Shown one piece after another: positions 26,122 to 33,814 of a DNA stretch of 64,000 nucleotides. The stretch is from Lelliottia amnigena (GTDB lineage: Bacteria > Pseudomonadota > Gammaproteobacteria > Enterobacterales > Enterobacteriaceae), in the NCBI GenBank assembly GCA_900635465.1, contig LR134135.1:62001-126000 (forward strand), written 5' to 3'. The notes under the pieces are model-generated. The model was not told the DNA's origin and did no database searches. It worked only from the letters and a program-made list of their open reading frames with translations. The position numbers were made by a program, and so were the translations under genes. The number at the start of each line of letters is the position of its first letter. Position 1 is the stretch's first letter.

Positions 26122-26850
26122 TTACAAGGTGACGACCTCGAGGAAATTAACCTGTTCGCGCCATTTCTCTATTTGTTTTTTACGTGCAATGGTTAATTTG
26201 CCACTGGTGATCAGCAGCCATTGGCGTTCGGGAAACATTTCAGGTGCCAGCGCCGCAGGCGAAAGTGGAAGCACATCGATACGATGGCCCTGGCCGGTGC
26301 GCTTGAGCGCTTCGAGCCAGATTTCACACGGGTCGGTGAGGTGCCAGCCGGTCAGCAGGAAATTATCGCCGCGCGCTTTGCGATCGCCTTCCAGACAAAA
26401 CGAGGTGTAGGAAATAATAATGCCGTCCAGCACCTCGCGCAGCGTCATCATGGTCGGTGTGTTGGCCGAGACAGAACTGCGCAGCGGCCGCAGGACTTGC
26501 GTCACCAGTTCCGGGCGCGGATATTCACGGCCCGCATCGTAAATCAGCTGGCGCAATGATTCGATTTTGCCTTCTCTGAGCCGCTGGAGCATCGACTCCT
26601 GCAATGTGACCCAGTTGTTGGTCCGTCGCACGCCAGGGCGCGCCAGCAGCGGTTTGACCTGACTGACGGGCACGCCTTTTTTCACCCAGTCGAGAATTTT
26701 GAGCGCCTGTTGCACATCGTCATCGCTGTAAAGCCGATGCCCGCCATCGGTGCGCAGCGGTTTCAGCAGACCATAGCGGCTCTGCCATGCCCGAAGCGTG
26801 GTGGCGTTGATTCCGCAAAGTCTGGCGAATTCGCCGATGGAGTAAGACAT
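26122..26850 (-). CDS. MerR-family regulator, MlrA-like
   Basis: 242 residues. N-terminal winged helix-turn-helix: YSIGEFARLCGINATTLRAW and RYGLLKPLRTDGGHRLYSDD. The following helices and C-terminal domain (LLTGWHLTDPCEIWLEALKR) have the length and layout of E. coli MlrA (243 residues), a B12-binding-like domain without the cobalamin His motif. It differs enough from MlrA to be a paralog in the MlrA/BluR group. Possible targets are the nearby DUF523-DUF1722 gene, hiuH or blc. Effector unknown. Confidence 0.82.
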   Translation of the reverse strand: MSYSIGEFARLCGINATTLRAWQSRYGLLKPLRTDGGHRLYSDDDVQQALKILDWVKKGVPVSQVKPLLARPGVRRTNNWVTLQESMLQRLREGKIESLRQLIYDAGREYPRPELVTQVLRPLRSSVSANTPTMMTLREVLDGIIISYTSFCLEGDRKARGDNFLLTGWHLTDPCEIWLEALKRTGQGHRIDVLPLSPAALAPEMFPERQWLLITSGKLTIARKKQIEKWREQVNFLEVVTL

Positions 26851-26934
26851 GGATACGTCCGATCAGAAAGATTAGTCTCAATATACTACGAATATTCGTC
26901 GGCTGAATGAAGAGCCTGATGCGTGCACTACACT

Positions 26935-27045
26935 TATACCCGTCATACTTCACGTTGCAGGGGCGTTGGCATTACTCGTTTTCTCCAGTCAAGTTTTTGA
27001 CTCACTGTGTCGCCGCCTTCCTGCAACTCGAATTATTTTGGGTAT
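26935..27045. repeat. Palindromic intergenic element
   Basis: ATACCCGTCATACTTCACG-TTGCAGG at the left and CCTGCAACTCGAATTATTTT-GGGTAT at the right are imperfect inverted repeats enclosing about 60 bases. This is a MITE-like intergenic repeat known from several enterobacteria. It lies between the MerR gene and blc. Confidence 0.65.
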
Positions 27046-27075
27046 ATCTCCCACGAGCATATGAAAGGAGTTCAC

Positions 27076-27600
27076 ATGAAGCTATGGCCCGTTTTGACAG
27101 GCGTTGCGATCGCCTTGACGCTGGTTGCCTGCCAATCCCCGACGCCACCGAAAGGCGTTAAGCCTATCACCCACTTTGATGCCGGGCGCTATCTGGGCAA
27201 ATGGTATGAAGTTGCCCGTCTGGAAAACCGCTTTGAGCGCGGGCTTGAGCAGGTCACTGCCACGTACGGTAAGCGCAGCGACGGCGGAATAAGCGTGCTC
27301 AACCGGGGCTACGATCCGGTGAAAAACAAATGGAACGAGAGCGAAGGTAAAGCGTATTTCACCGGTGAGCCGACCACCGCCGCGCTGAAAGTTTCTTTCT
27401 TCGGGCCTTTCTATGGCGGCTATAACGTGATCGCGCTGGATGATGAGTACCAATATGCGCTGGTAAGCGGGCCGAACCGCGACTATCTGTGGATTTTGTC
27501 GCGCACGCCGACCATTCCGGACGCTGTGAAGCAGGATTACGTGAGCATCGCTCGCGGCCTGGGGTTCCGCGTCGACCAACTGGTGTGGGTGAAGCAGTAG
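27076..27600 (+). CDS. blc: Outer-membrane lipocalin Blc
   Basis: 174 residues from ATG 27076 (AAAGGAG 6 bases upstream). Lipoprotein signal with lipobox LVAC (Cys19). Lipocalin signature FDAGRYLGKWYEVARLENRF (G-x-W near residues 42-48), then GPNRDYLWILSRTP as the C-terminal signature. Blc binds lysophospholipids and fatty acids at the periplasmic face of the outer membrane under stress. Lipocalin genes often accompany LitR-like regulators and DUF523-DUF1722 proteins, as here. Confidence 0.93.
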   Translation: MKLWPVLTGVAIALTLVACQSPTPPKGVKPITHFDAGRYLGKWYEVARLENRFERGLEQVTATYGKRSDGGISVLNRGYDPVKNKWNESEGKAYFTGEPTTAALKVSFFGPFYGGYNVIALDDEYQYALVSGPNRDYLWILSRTPTIPDAVKQDYVSIARGLGFRVDQLVWVKQ

Positions 27601-27693
27601 CATAACGCGCGGCGTCATTTCGTGCTTTTTTCGTAGGGCAATGGCGCGGCGCGTAGATAGACTTCCGTTTAGGGTCGAACGGGAGATAACGAG

Positions 27694-28693
27694 ATGAACT
27701 GGCAACCTTTTCGCGGTGACGCGCCGAAAAACATGACGATTTTTAGCGCGTCATTTCCCGATATTAGCGATCAATGGCCGATGAAAGACGACGTTGTCAG
27801 AGAGATTAACGCGCTGAATCAGGCCATGAAGGCTAACCCCGAGCTCTTGCCGCCGCTGCTTGAGGAAGGCGAGAATGGGTTACCAATGCTGACTCCGCGG
27901 CATGCCTGGTCTGAACAGGCGTATCGCACGCGTCCGGCGATGGCGGCCTGGCGCGCACGACTTGTCCCCAGGGCGTTAGCGCTGTTTGTGGTGCAAAATC
28001 CGCTGGAAGAACGGCTGCCGGAAGGCACCAAAATGGACAGCGAAAGCCGCCAGTGGTTTATTCACGCCAATGATGCCATCGGCGTACGCTCCCGCGCGCA
28101 GGTGCTGGCTGCACTGGTCGAAAAATACATCCATAACGATATCGAAAGCGATTGGATAAGCCTGGCGAGCGGCGCGGCTATCCCCGGTGCTGGAGGCGCT
28201 GCGCACCGCAAAACTGGATGGGCAAAAAGTACATCTTACGCTCGTGGATAACGACCCTGTCGCCTTACGGTGGGCCGAGACAATGGCGGCGCAGGAGGGG
28301 TTAAACGTGGGTGAGCAGCTGACGCTGCTGAATCGCCATCTGCTTCATCAATTTATCCGCAACGACGATCTGCTGCTCGAGCTGGGCGAGCATCAGGCCG
28401 AACTGGTGGATGCGCTGGGGATTTTCGAATATTTCAACGATGCCGACGCAGTGATTTTCCTGCAGCGCGCTCTGCGGCTGGTTAAACCCGGTGGGGCGGT
28501 GATTGTGTCGAATATGCTCACGACCAGCCCGCAGATTGATTTTATCCTCCGCTGCATCGGCTGGGCACCCATCTTCCCGCGCTCGCTACAGCAGTTGCAG
28601 GACATTCATATCGCGGCAGGTGTGCCGCCGGAAAACGTCACCGTGGTGGTGCCGAAAGACGGAGTGTATGCGGTGCTGGAGGTGCGGGTTTGA
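27694..28693 (+). pseudogene. Class I SAM-dependent methyltransferase, frameshifted
   Basis: The first frame (27694-28251) gives MNWQPFRGDAPKNMTIFSAS to WISLASGAAIP, where the SAM-binding motif I (LASGAA) begins. A one-base gain at CCCCGG (28182-28187) shifts the frame. The second frame continues VLEALRTAKLDGQKVHLTLV, DNDPVALRWAETMAAQEG and DALGIFEYFNDADAVIFL to 28693. Joined it would be about 332 residues, a full methyltransferase of unknown substrate. Split, neither half can bind SAM. Confidence 0.8.
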
Positions 28694-28703
28694 GTATGTG
28701 ATT

Positions 28704-28724
28704 CCCTCTCCCGGCGGGAGAGGG
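28704..28724. repeat. REP-like palindrome
   Basis: CCCTCTCCC-GGC-GGGAGAGGG between the methyltransferase remnant and the small membrane gene. The same type occurs at 30644-30666, 36164-36184 and 36452-36472. Confidence 0.7.
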
Positions 28725-28757
28725 GTGGGGGAAGGGGAAAAGCCCGCAGAGACGGCC

Positions 28758-29045
28758 TCAACCATTCTTTTTTGCAAGTTTAACTAAGAATTCGAAAAAT
28801 GTGACAAGAGTGACTCCCGAAAAAATATTCATAGATACATAAATATATAACCAGATGTGTTCGAGATTGTCCGAGTAATAATCTGTAAAAAGTACGGGAT
28901 CGCCAAAATTAAAATAATTCATAAAGCTGGCAAAGGGGATTTGCAGGCGTTGAGCCAACGGATAAAATATTCCACTTACTAAGAGAAGATACATCATCAC
29001 CAGGAAAGTGAAAGTCCGCAGTAGCCATTTAGCGCGTTTGGACAT
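28758..29045 (-). CDS. Small membrane protein, possible immunity protein for the DUF2778 effector
   Basis: 95 residues from ATG 29045 (MSKRAKWLLRTFTF); an ATG at 29057 would add four. Two hydrophobic helices: LLRTFTFLVMMYLLLVSGIF near the N-terminus and HIWLYIYVSMNIFSGVTLV near the C-terminus, with about 35 residues between them that would face the periplasm. The gene overlaps the end of the effector gene by 17 bases, so the two are co-transcribed. Tlde1-type effectors need an immunity protein reaching the periplasm, which fits. No named family. Confidence 0.6.
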   Translation of the reverse strand: MSKRAKWLLRTFTFLVMMYLLLVSGIFYPLAQRLQIPFASFMNYFNFGDPVLFTDYYSDNLEHIWLYIYVSMNIFSGVTLVTFFEFLVKLAKKNG

Positions 29046-29595
29046 TGCAAGCCCCATCGGTATTACCGATCACAGTGATATCACCGTAAGCCCACAACTC
29101 ATTTCCTCCAAGAATTCTATGTTTATGTGCTCGCAAAAGTGCAGCTCTTACCGTGTAAAAATCCGTACTACGAAAGAACGTTATACAACCTTCACTGATT
29201 CCTGAACCGTCGGGGCGGGGAGGGTGAAGCCGAAAATGTTTGCGGTTGTAATGGAAAGTACCTATATCAAATCGCATAACATCATCAATAACGCCATCTT
29301 TGCGAAAAAGTGCAAACCAGTCGTAATAATTATTCCCCGTGAAGGCATGTTTCAACCATGTTTCAGCACTTGACCGCGCACCCCCAGATGGTCTGTCGAC
29401 AATCCAATAGCTACCAGGTGGAACGGCTGCATTTGCCAGGTATGAACATTCGGATTTATTTGCTAACTCGCCAAGGCCACTGAATACAGGAAATGAACCA
29501 ACACCCCCTACATCAATGCGTGCAACACGCCCTTCATCATAAAGGTTATTAAAGTCGACATTACAATGAATCACGCTGTCATCCTCTGATTCCAT
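29029..29595 (-). CDS. DUF2778 (Tlde1-type) T6SS effector
   Basis: 188 residues. Central AAVPPGSYWIVDRPSGGARS and the catalytic block FHYNRKHFRLHPPRPDG followed by SGISEGCITFF. H-x-x-x-H-x-x-x-L-H-P and S-x-G-C are the conserved His and Cys of DUF2778, the L,D-transpeptidase-like fold of Tlde1, which cuts and exchanges peptidoglycan stem peptides in the periplasm of target cells. Its start overlaps the hcp 3' end by 25 bases, so it is probably carried by that Hcp, or descended from an Hcp fusion. No other T6SS gene lies in the window. Confidence 0.82.
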   Translation of the reverse strand: MESEDDSVIHCNVDFNNLYDEGRVARIDVGGVGSFPVFSGLGELANKSECSYLANAAVPPGSYWIVDRPSGGARSSAETWLKHAFTGNNYYDWFALFRKDGVIDDVMRFDIGTFHYNRKHFRLHPPRPDGSGISEGCITFFRSTDFYTVRAALLRAHKHRILGGNELWAYGDITVIGNTDGACNVQTR

Positions 29596-30063
29596 GAATC
29601 TGAGAATTGGATATTTCCGTCAAGATATAACCAAGTGATTTTCTCATAGGCTAAAGATATCGACTCAGTAGGATTGTTATTTAGTCCAGATGTACTTTTA
29701 AAATTATGCATTACGGGTGTCACAGCGACAATTTTCACATTGTCGAGAATAAAATGCATAAACTCTTCTTCAATACCCGTCTCGTTAATTCGATACCATT
29801 TAATTATTGCTTTCTGAAGTGGTTCTCCTGTTGATACAGCACGATAAAGATACGGTGTTGCTTTATCAAACTCTTTAGAAATACTCAATTGATCATGAAC
29901 ACGAGTTCCGGTGAGCCGACCAAAGTTATGATCGTAGGGGATATGTAACCCATGATTAAAACTCTGCATTTCTATTGCGCCCTTACGCCCAAGAACCTGA
30001 TTACCGCCCTGGATGAGACTGCCTGATTTATTGTAAAGCCATAAATAAGCGGGGGACAGACAT
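29571..30063 (-). pseudogene. hcp: Hcp, type VI secretion tube protein, frameshifted near the start
   Basis: The main frame from 29969 reads MQSFNHGLHIPYDHNFGRLT, EFDKATPYLYRAVSTGEPLQ, AIIKWYRINETGIEEEFMHF, EKITWLYLDGNIQFSDSWNQ: the Hcp1 family. The true start is ATG 30063 with AAGGA upstream. It reads MSVP, then one extra base in the G5 run (30051-30055; minus strand CCCCC) shifts the frame. AYLWLYNKSGSLIQGG and LGRKGAIEM continue in the Hcp frame. With one base fewer the protein is complete (about 163 residues). So Hcp is off in this sequence, and translation of the effector may depend on reinitiation. Confidence 0.8.
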
Positions 30064-30227
30064 GATGATTTCCTTATACTTTTTGTGGTTGAGATTGATT
30101 CATACTCTTCTTACAAAAAAGTTTTATGCGAAATCGTGCGGAAAATATTTGGATCTCGTTGGGGGAAAGGGAAATGATGGCCTAGTGATGGTTCTCGCTA
30201 GCTTTAAAACCTTTGCATCAGCATGAT

Positions 30228-30609
30228 CCCATCATGAAAATAGAAACTGCAATCCTTTCACAATACAGACGTCTCGTCGTAGTCTGGGAATCCTCCGTTC
30301 ACGCTATGGATCACTTTTACATGACGGCGGTATCGCGGTATTGCGCCCGTTATTGCTCAACGCTTATCCTCCCAACTTACAGGTCGCGATTGCTTTAGAT
30401 AACGCCGGAATAATTTATGGCTTTTAGCCGTCGATGAAAAAGTATCGAAATGCCTTTATCGACGATGCAATCCGCGGAAAGATGTAGGGGAATTATTGCT
30501 GAAATATGCCTTTTACCATGTTGACGCGAATGAGGTAGATGTTAACGAGCAAAAATCGCAGAGCGTGGAATTTTGTCACCATATGGGGTTTATACAAAGC
30601 GGGCGTTGA
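30228..30609 (+). pseudogene. Decayed GNAT-type acetyltransferase
   Basis: Pieces in several frames: LVVVWESSVHA near 30277, LQVAIALDNAGIIYGF near 30380-30425, FIDDAIRGKDVGELLLKYAF near 30455-30515, and VDVNEQKSQSVEFCHHMGF with QSGR at 30535-30609. The order matches YjaB-like N-acetyltransferases (I-W-x-S-S-V-x-A-T, D-V-N-E-Q-N, G-F-x-x-x-G-R). Several indels and stops leave no useful frame. Confidence 0.65.
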
Positions 30610-30643
30610 GAACGGCCAACCAACAAGACGTGCGCGATCGTTT

Positions 30644-30666
30644 CCCTCTCCCTTTCGGGGAGAGGG
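30644..30666. repeat. REP-like palindrome
   Basis: CCCTCTCCC-TTTCG-GGGAGAGGG between the acetyltransferase remnant and symE. Confidence 0.65.
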
Positions 30667-30696
30667 TTGGGATAAGGGAAAAAGCCCGCGCCGTCC

Positions 30697-30987
30697 TTAA
30701 TGAATCCCGACTAGCGCCCCCTCAATCCCTTTCAATTTCGCCTGCGCCTGTTTTAATTCACCCAGCAACCGCTGTTCCTGCTCGTTGTAAGCCAGCAGAA
30801 CGATGCACCCGTTCATGACTTTGACCGTCACCTGTTGCCCGGTTTCAAACCCTGCGGCGCGCAGCCATTTGCCGGAAAGCATGATATTCGGCGTGGATTT
30901 ATCGAGAGCTTGCGGGCGATATCCCACAATTATCGTGCGCTCAGTTCCGGTTTCTGCGGCGTCTGGGGTAGAATGCGAATCAGCCAT
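30697..30987 (-). CDS. symE: SymE-family endoribonuclease-like toxin
   Basis: 96 residues from ATG 30987 (AAGGAG 7 bases upstream). RTIIVGYRPQALDKSTP, IMLSGKWLRAAGFETGQQVT, VKVMNGCIVLLAY: a full SymE domain, followed by a charged coiled tail (QEQRLLGELKQAQAKLKGIE). In E. coli SymE is an SOS-induced protein with an AbrB-like fold that affects RNA, held down by an antisense RNA, symR. No LexA box stands out here. It is only distantly related to the SymE-like fragments in the CDI array. Confidence 0.85.
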   Translation of the reverse strand: MADSHSTPDAAETGTERTIIVGYRPQALDKSTPNIMLSGKWLRAAGFETGQQVTVKVMNGCIVLLAYNEQEQRLLGELKQAQAKLKGIEGALVGIH

Positions 30988-31112
30988 AATCAACTCCTTG
31001 ATAGTTGGTGAGGTTAGACGCTTCGTTTGTGTTCCTGCACATCGAAGCGTTGCTTAAAAGGAGGATTAAGTGGCCTCCTAATTATGTTTAGATTAGTTGG
31101 ATAGGTGGCCCC

Positions 31113-31304
31113 ATGTCAATCATATCGCGCGAAAAAAAACCAAAAGGCGGCGGACAGTCTCCGCAGTTTAAAATGCGTATTGATCCGGCATTGAAAGAAC
31201 AGTTGGATGCTGTAGCTGCTGAGGAAGGGGTGAGTCTTGCCAGCTGGTTGAAAGAGCTGGCAAGAGAGGCTTTGCGACTAAAAGGAATCGAACCTAAAGC
31301 TTAA
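31113..31304 (+). CDS. Small ribbon-helix-helix protein (HicB/Arc-like)
   Basis: 63 residues: a basic start MSIISREKKPKGGGQ, then FKMRIDPALKEQLDAVAAEE and VSLASWLKELAREALRLKG, a complete ribbon-helix-helix DNA-binding unit. Proteins of this form are annotated as YlcI/YnfO-like or as solo antitoxin-type regulators. Divergent from symE, with 125 bases between; it may regulate itself or its neighbour. Confidence 0.72.
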   Translation: MSIISREKKPKGGGQSPQFKMRIDPALKEQLDAVAAEEGVSLASWLKELAREALRLKGIEPKA

Positions 31305-31308
31305 TTAA

Positions 31309-31932
31309 CTAGCGAACATTAGCATCCAAATCGGATGGTTCATCTGATGGGGTTTCGCCTTCGTTTGGGATATTTTCGGGAAAATTTGTTATATACATAG
31401 GCAAAGCATTTTCCCCGGAGAATACTTTCTCAAGCCCTTTAATAATATTGGCCTGTGTAGTTTCTAAATCACCATGAGCAATGGGTCGGTAACAATCTCT
31501 TTGCAACTGTACTTTATCAAAGTCATAATTCATCGCTTGGGAAAGAGCATATAATAACTCAGTGAACAAATCATCTGATTTAGAGATCCATATGTTTATG
31601 TCAGGATAATCATGAACCTTACTTAGATGGTTATTATAACTTTTCCAAGCATGTGTTATAGCTTGCTCTTTTTTTGTTTGATATCTGATTTTTAAGAAAG
31701 GAATTTTCCTACCATAAAATTCAATATCTATCATATTTAAAGCTTGTACATGCTCTCGATTTAGTCTTTGAGCTCTAGTCGACATTAAGACTCTAAAAAC
31801 TGATAAACGACTACGTTTTCGCTCTCTAAATTGCTCAATAATTTTTTGTGCTTGAACGGCAAGAATTGGACCAATAATTACTGCTGCCGTCATTATTATA
31901 TCTTTATATTCCATTTCAAATATTTTGTTCAT
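31309..31932 (-). CDS. DUF6680-like membrane-anchored protein
   Basis: 207 residues. One hydrophobic helix near the N-terminus (IIMTAAVIIGPILAVQAQKI), then a long soluble part: RERKRSRLSVFRVLMSTRAQ, LNMIDIEFYG, AWKSYNNHLSKVHDYPDINI. The helix followed by basic R-x-R-K-R and F-R-x-L-M-S-T-R fits DUF6680. Function unknown. Low GC and position beside selC indicate acquired DNA. The window from 31933 to 32026 holds nothing else visible. Confidence 0.65.
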   Translation of the reverse strand: MNKIFEMEYKDIIMTAAVIIGPILAVQAQKIIEQFRERKRSRLSVFRVLMSTRAQRLNREHVQALNMIDIEFYGRKIPFLKIRYQTKKEQAITHAWKSYNNHLSKVHDYPDINIWISKSDDLFTELLYALSQAMNYDFDKVQLQRDCYRPIAHGDLETTQANIIKGLEKVFSGENALPMYITNFPENIPNEGETPSDEPSDLDANVR

Positions 31933-32026
31933 TTTATTCCTTAAAATAATTCAATTATCACAACACCAAAAGCCATGATGATTTTATTCTTTTAAAGAGA
32001 GCAGTAAATGAAATTTAGAGTTATTT

Positions 32027-32121
32027 TGGCGGAAGATCACAGGAGTCGAACCTGCCCGGGAACGCTGGCGTCCCCAACTGGATTTGAAATCCAGCCACCT
32101 CACCGGAGATGACGATCTTCC
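32027..32121 (-). tRNA. selC: tRNA-Sec (UCA)
   Basis: 95 bases on the minus strand: GGAAGATCGTCA at 32121 downward, a long extra arm, anticodon TCA in the loop TTTCAAA, T-arm GGTTCGACTCC, and CCA encoded at 32027-32029. The acceptor pairs GGAAGATC with GATCTTCC. It decodes UGA as selenocysteine. Its 3' end is a frequent integration site; the accessory region lies on exactly that side. Confidence 0.95.
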
Positions 32122-32408
32122 GCGCCTCGATTGCTACATGGAGGCGGAGCGCAGTATAGCTACTTTCAATCGTTTACCCCATCCTTTCGCACATCTTTTT
32201 CACGTCTCTTTTGATCTGCATTAATTCGTTTACCTTAAATCTTAAGAAAATCCTCAGGTTATCTTTGCGTGCGGCGAGTTTTAACGCGATCACAAAAAAG
32301 AAGAATCGTAAGTTATTAACCAGAAAACAGAATACCTGCTCTATCAGGGATAGTTTACAACGTCTGTAACCGGTCTCAGCGCCCCTACAGCGTCAAAGGA
32401 TTAAAACA

Positions 32409-33803
32409 ATGAAGAGCGAAGTCTTGTATGTTAAGGAAAAGATTGGCTACGGCATGGGAGATGCCGCCAGCCATATCATTTTTGATAACGTCATGTTGTA
32501 TATGATGTTTTTCTATACCGATATTTTCGGTATCCCTGCCGGGTTTGTCGGCACTATGTTCCTGCTGGCGCGCGCGCTGGATGCGATTTCGGACCCCTGT
32601 ATGGGCCTGCTGGCCGACCGTACCCGCAGCCGCTGGGGTAAATTCCGTCCGTGGATTTTGTTTGGCGCGATCCCGTTTGGCCTGGTTTGCGTGCTGGCTT
32701 ACACCACGCCAGATCTCAGCCTGAACGGCAAAATGATCTACGCTGCCATCACCTACACGCTGCTGACGCTGCTTTATACCGTGGTCAATATCCCTTATTG
32801 CGCGCTCGGCGGCGTCATTACTAACGACCCGACGCAGCGCATCTCCCTGCAATCCTGGCGCTTTGTGCTGGCGACCGCGGGCGGCATGCTCTCAACGGTG
32901 CTGATGATGCCGCTGGTGAATCTGATTGGCGGCGACGATAAGGCTCTGGGCTTCCAGGGCGGGATCGCCGTGCTGTCGGTGGTGGCCTTCCTGATGCTGG
33001 CGTTCTGTTTCTTTACCACCAAAGAGCGTATCCAGGTGCCGCCGAGCACCACGTCCATGCGCGAAGACCTGCGTGATATTTGGCAAAACGACCAGTGGCG
33101 TATCGTGGGCGTGCTCACCATTCTCAACATTCTCGCGGTGTGCGTGCGCGGCGGGGCGATGATGTATTACTGCACCTGGATTATCGGCTCGCCGGAAATC
33201 TTCGTCGCGTTCCTCACCACCTATTGCGTCGGCAACCTCATCGGCTCCGCGCTGGCTAAGCCGCTCACCGACTGGAAATGCAAAGTCAGCGTCTTCTGGT
33301 GGACCAATGCCCTGCTGGCAGTGGCGAGCGTGGCGATGTTCTTCGTGCCGATGCACGCCACGGTAATGATGTTCAGCTTTATCTTCGTGATTGGCGTGCT
33401 GCATCAACTGGTGACGCCAATTCAGTGGGTGATGATGTCCGACACCGTTGATTACGGCGAGTGGACCACCGGTAAACGCCTCACCGGCATCAGCTTTGCC
33501 GGGACGCTGTTCGTGCTGAAGCTGGGACTGGCGCTGGGTGGCGCGTTGATCGGCTGGATGCTTGCTGGAGGCGGTTACGATGCCGCAGCCAAAACGCAAA
33601 ACGGCGCCACCCTCAACATCATCATCGGTCTGTTCACGCTGGCGCCAGCGCTGTGCTACGTGCTGAGCGCGATTGTCGCCAAACGCTATTACACCCTGAA
33701 AACCCCCTTCCTGACCAAAATCATGGGCGAGCTGGCGCAAGGCGCGCGGCGCAACCAGCAGGAATTTGACAGCGTGCCGGTCAGCAAAGAATTGCAGAAC
33801 TAA
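32409..33803 (+). CDS. yicJ: GPH-family sugar:cation symporter YicJ
   Basis: 464 residues with about 12 membrane helices. The start [20 protein letters not shown] and the GPH motif [20 protein letters not shown] are typical of the glycoside-pentoside-hexuronide family. It lies 11 bases ahead of yicI in the same direction, so the pair forms an operon and YicJ most likely imports alpha-xylosides such as isoprimeverose for YicI. The 280-base gap after selC (32122-32408) should hold the promoter; I see no certain operator. Confidence 0.93.
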   Translation: MKSEVLYVKEKIGYGMGDAASHIIFDNVMLYMMFFYTDIFGIPAGFVGTMFLLARALDAISDPCMGLLADRTRSRWGKFRPWILFGAIPFGLVCVLAYTTPDLSLNGKMIYAAITYTLLTLLYTVVNIPYCALGGVITNDPTQRISLQSWRFVLATAGGMLSTVLMMPLVNLIGGDDKALGFQGGIAVLSVVAFLMLAFCFFTTKERIQVPPSTTSMREDLRDIWQNDQWRIVGVLTILNILAVCVRGGAMMYYCTWIIGSPEIFVAFLTTYCVGNLIGSALAKPLTDWKCKVSVFWWTNALLAVASVAMFFVPMHATVMMFSFIFVIGVLHQLVTPIQWVMMSDTVDYGEWTTGKRLTGISFAGTLFVLKLGLALGGALIGWMLAGGGYDAAAKTQNGATLNIIIGLFTLAPALCYVLSAIVAKRYYTLKTPFLTKIMGELAQGARRNQQEFDSVPVSKELQN

Positions 33804-33814
33804 GAGGACGAAAG

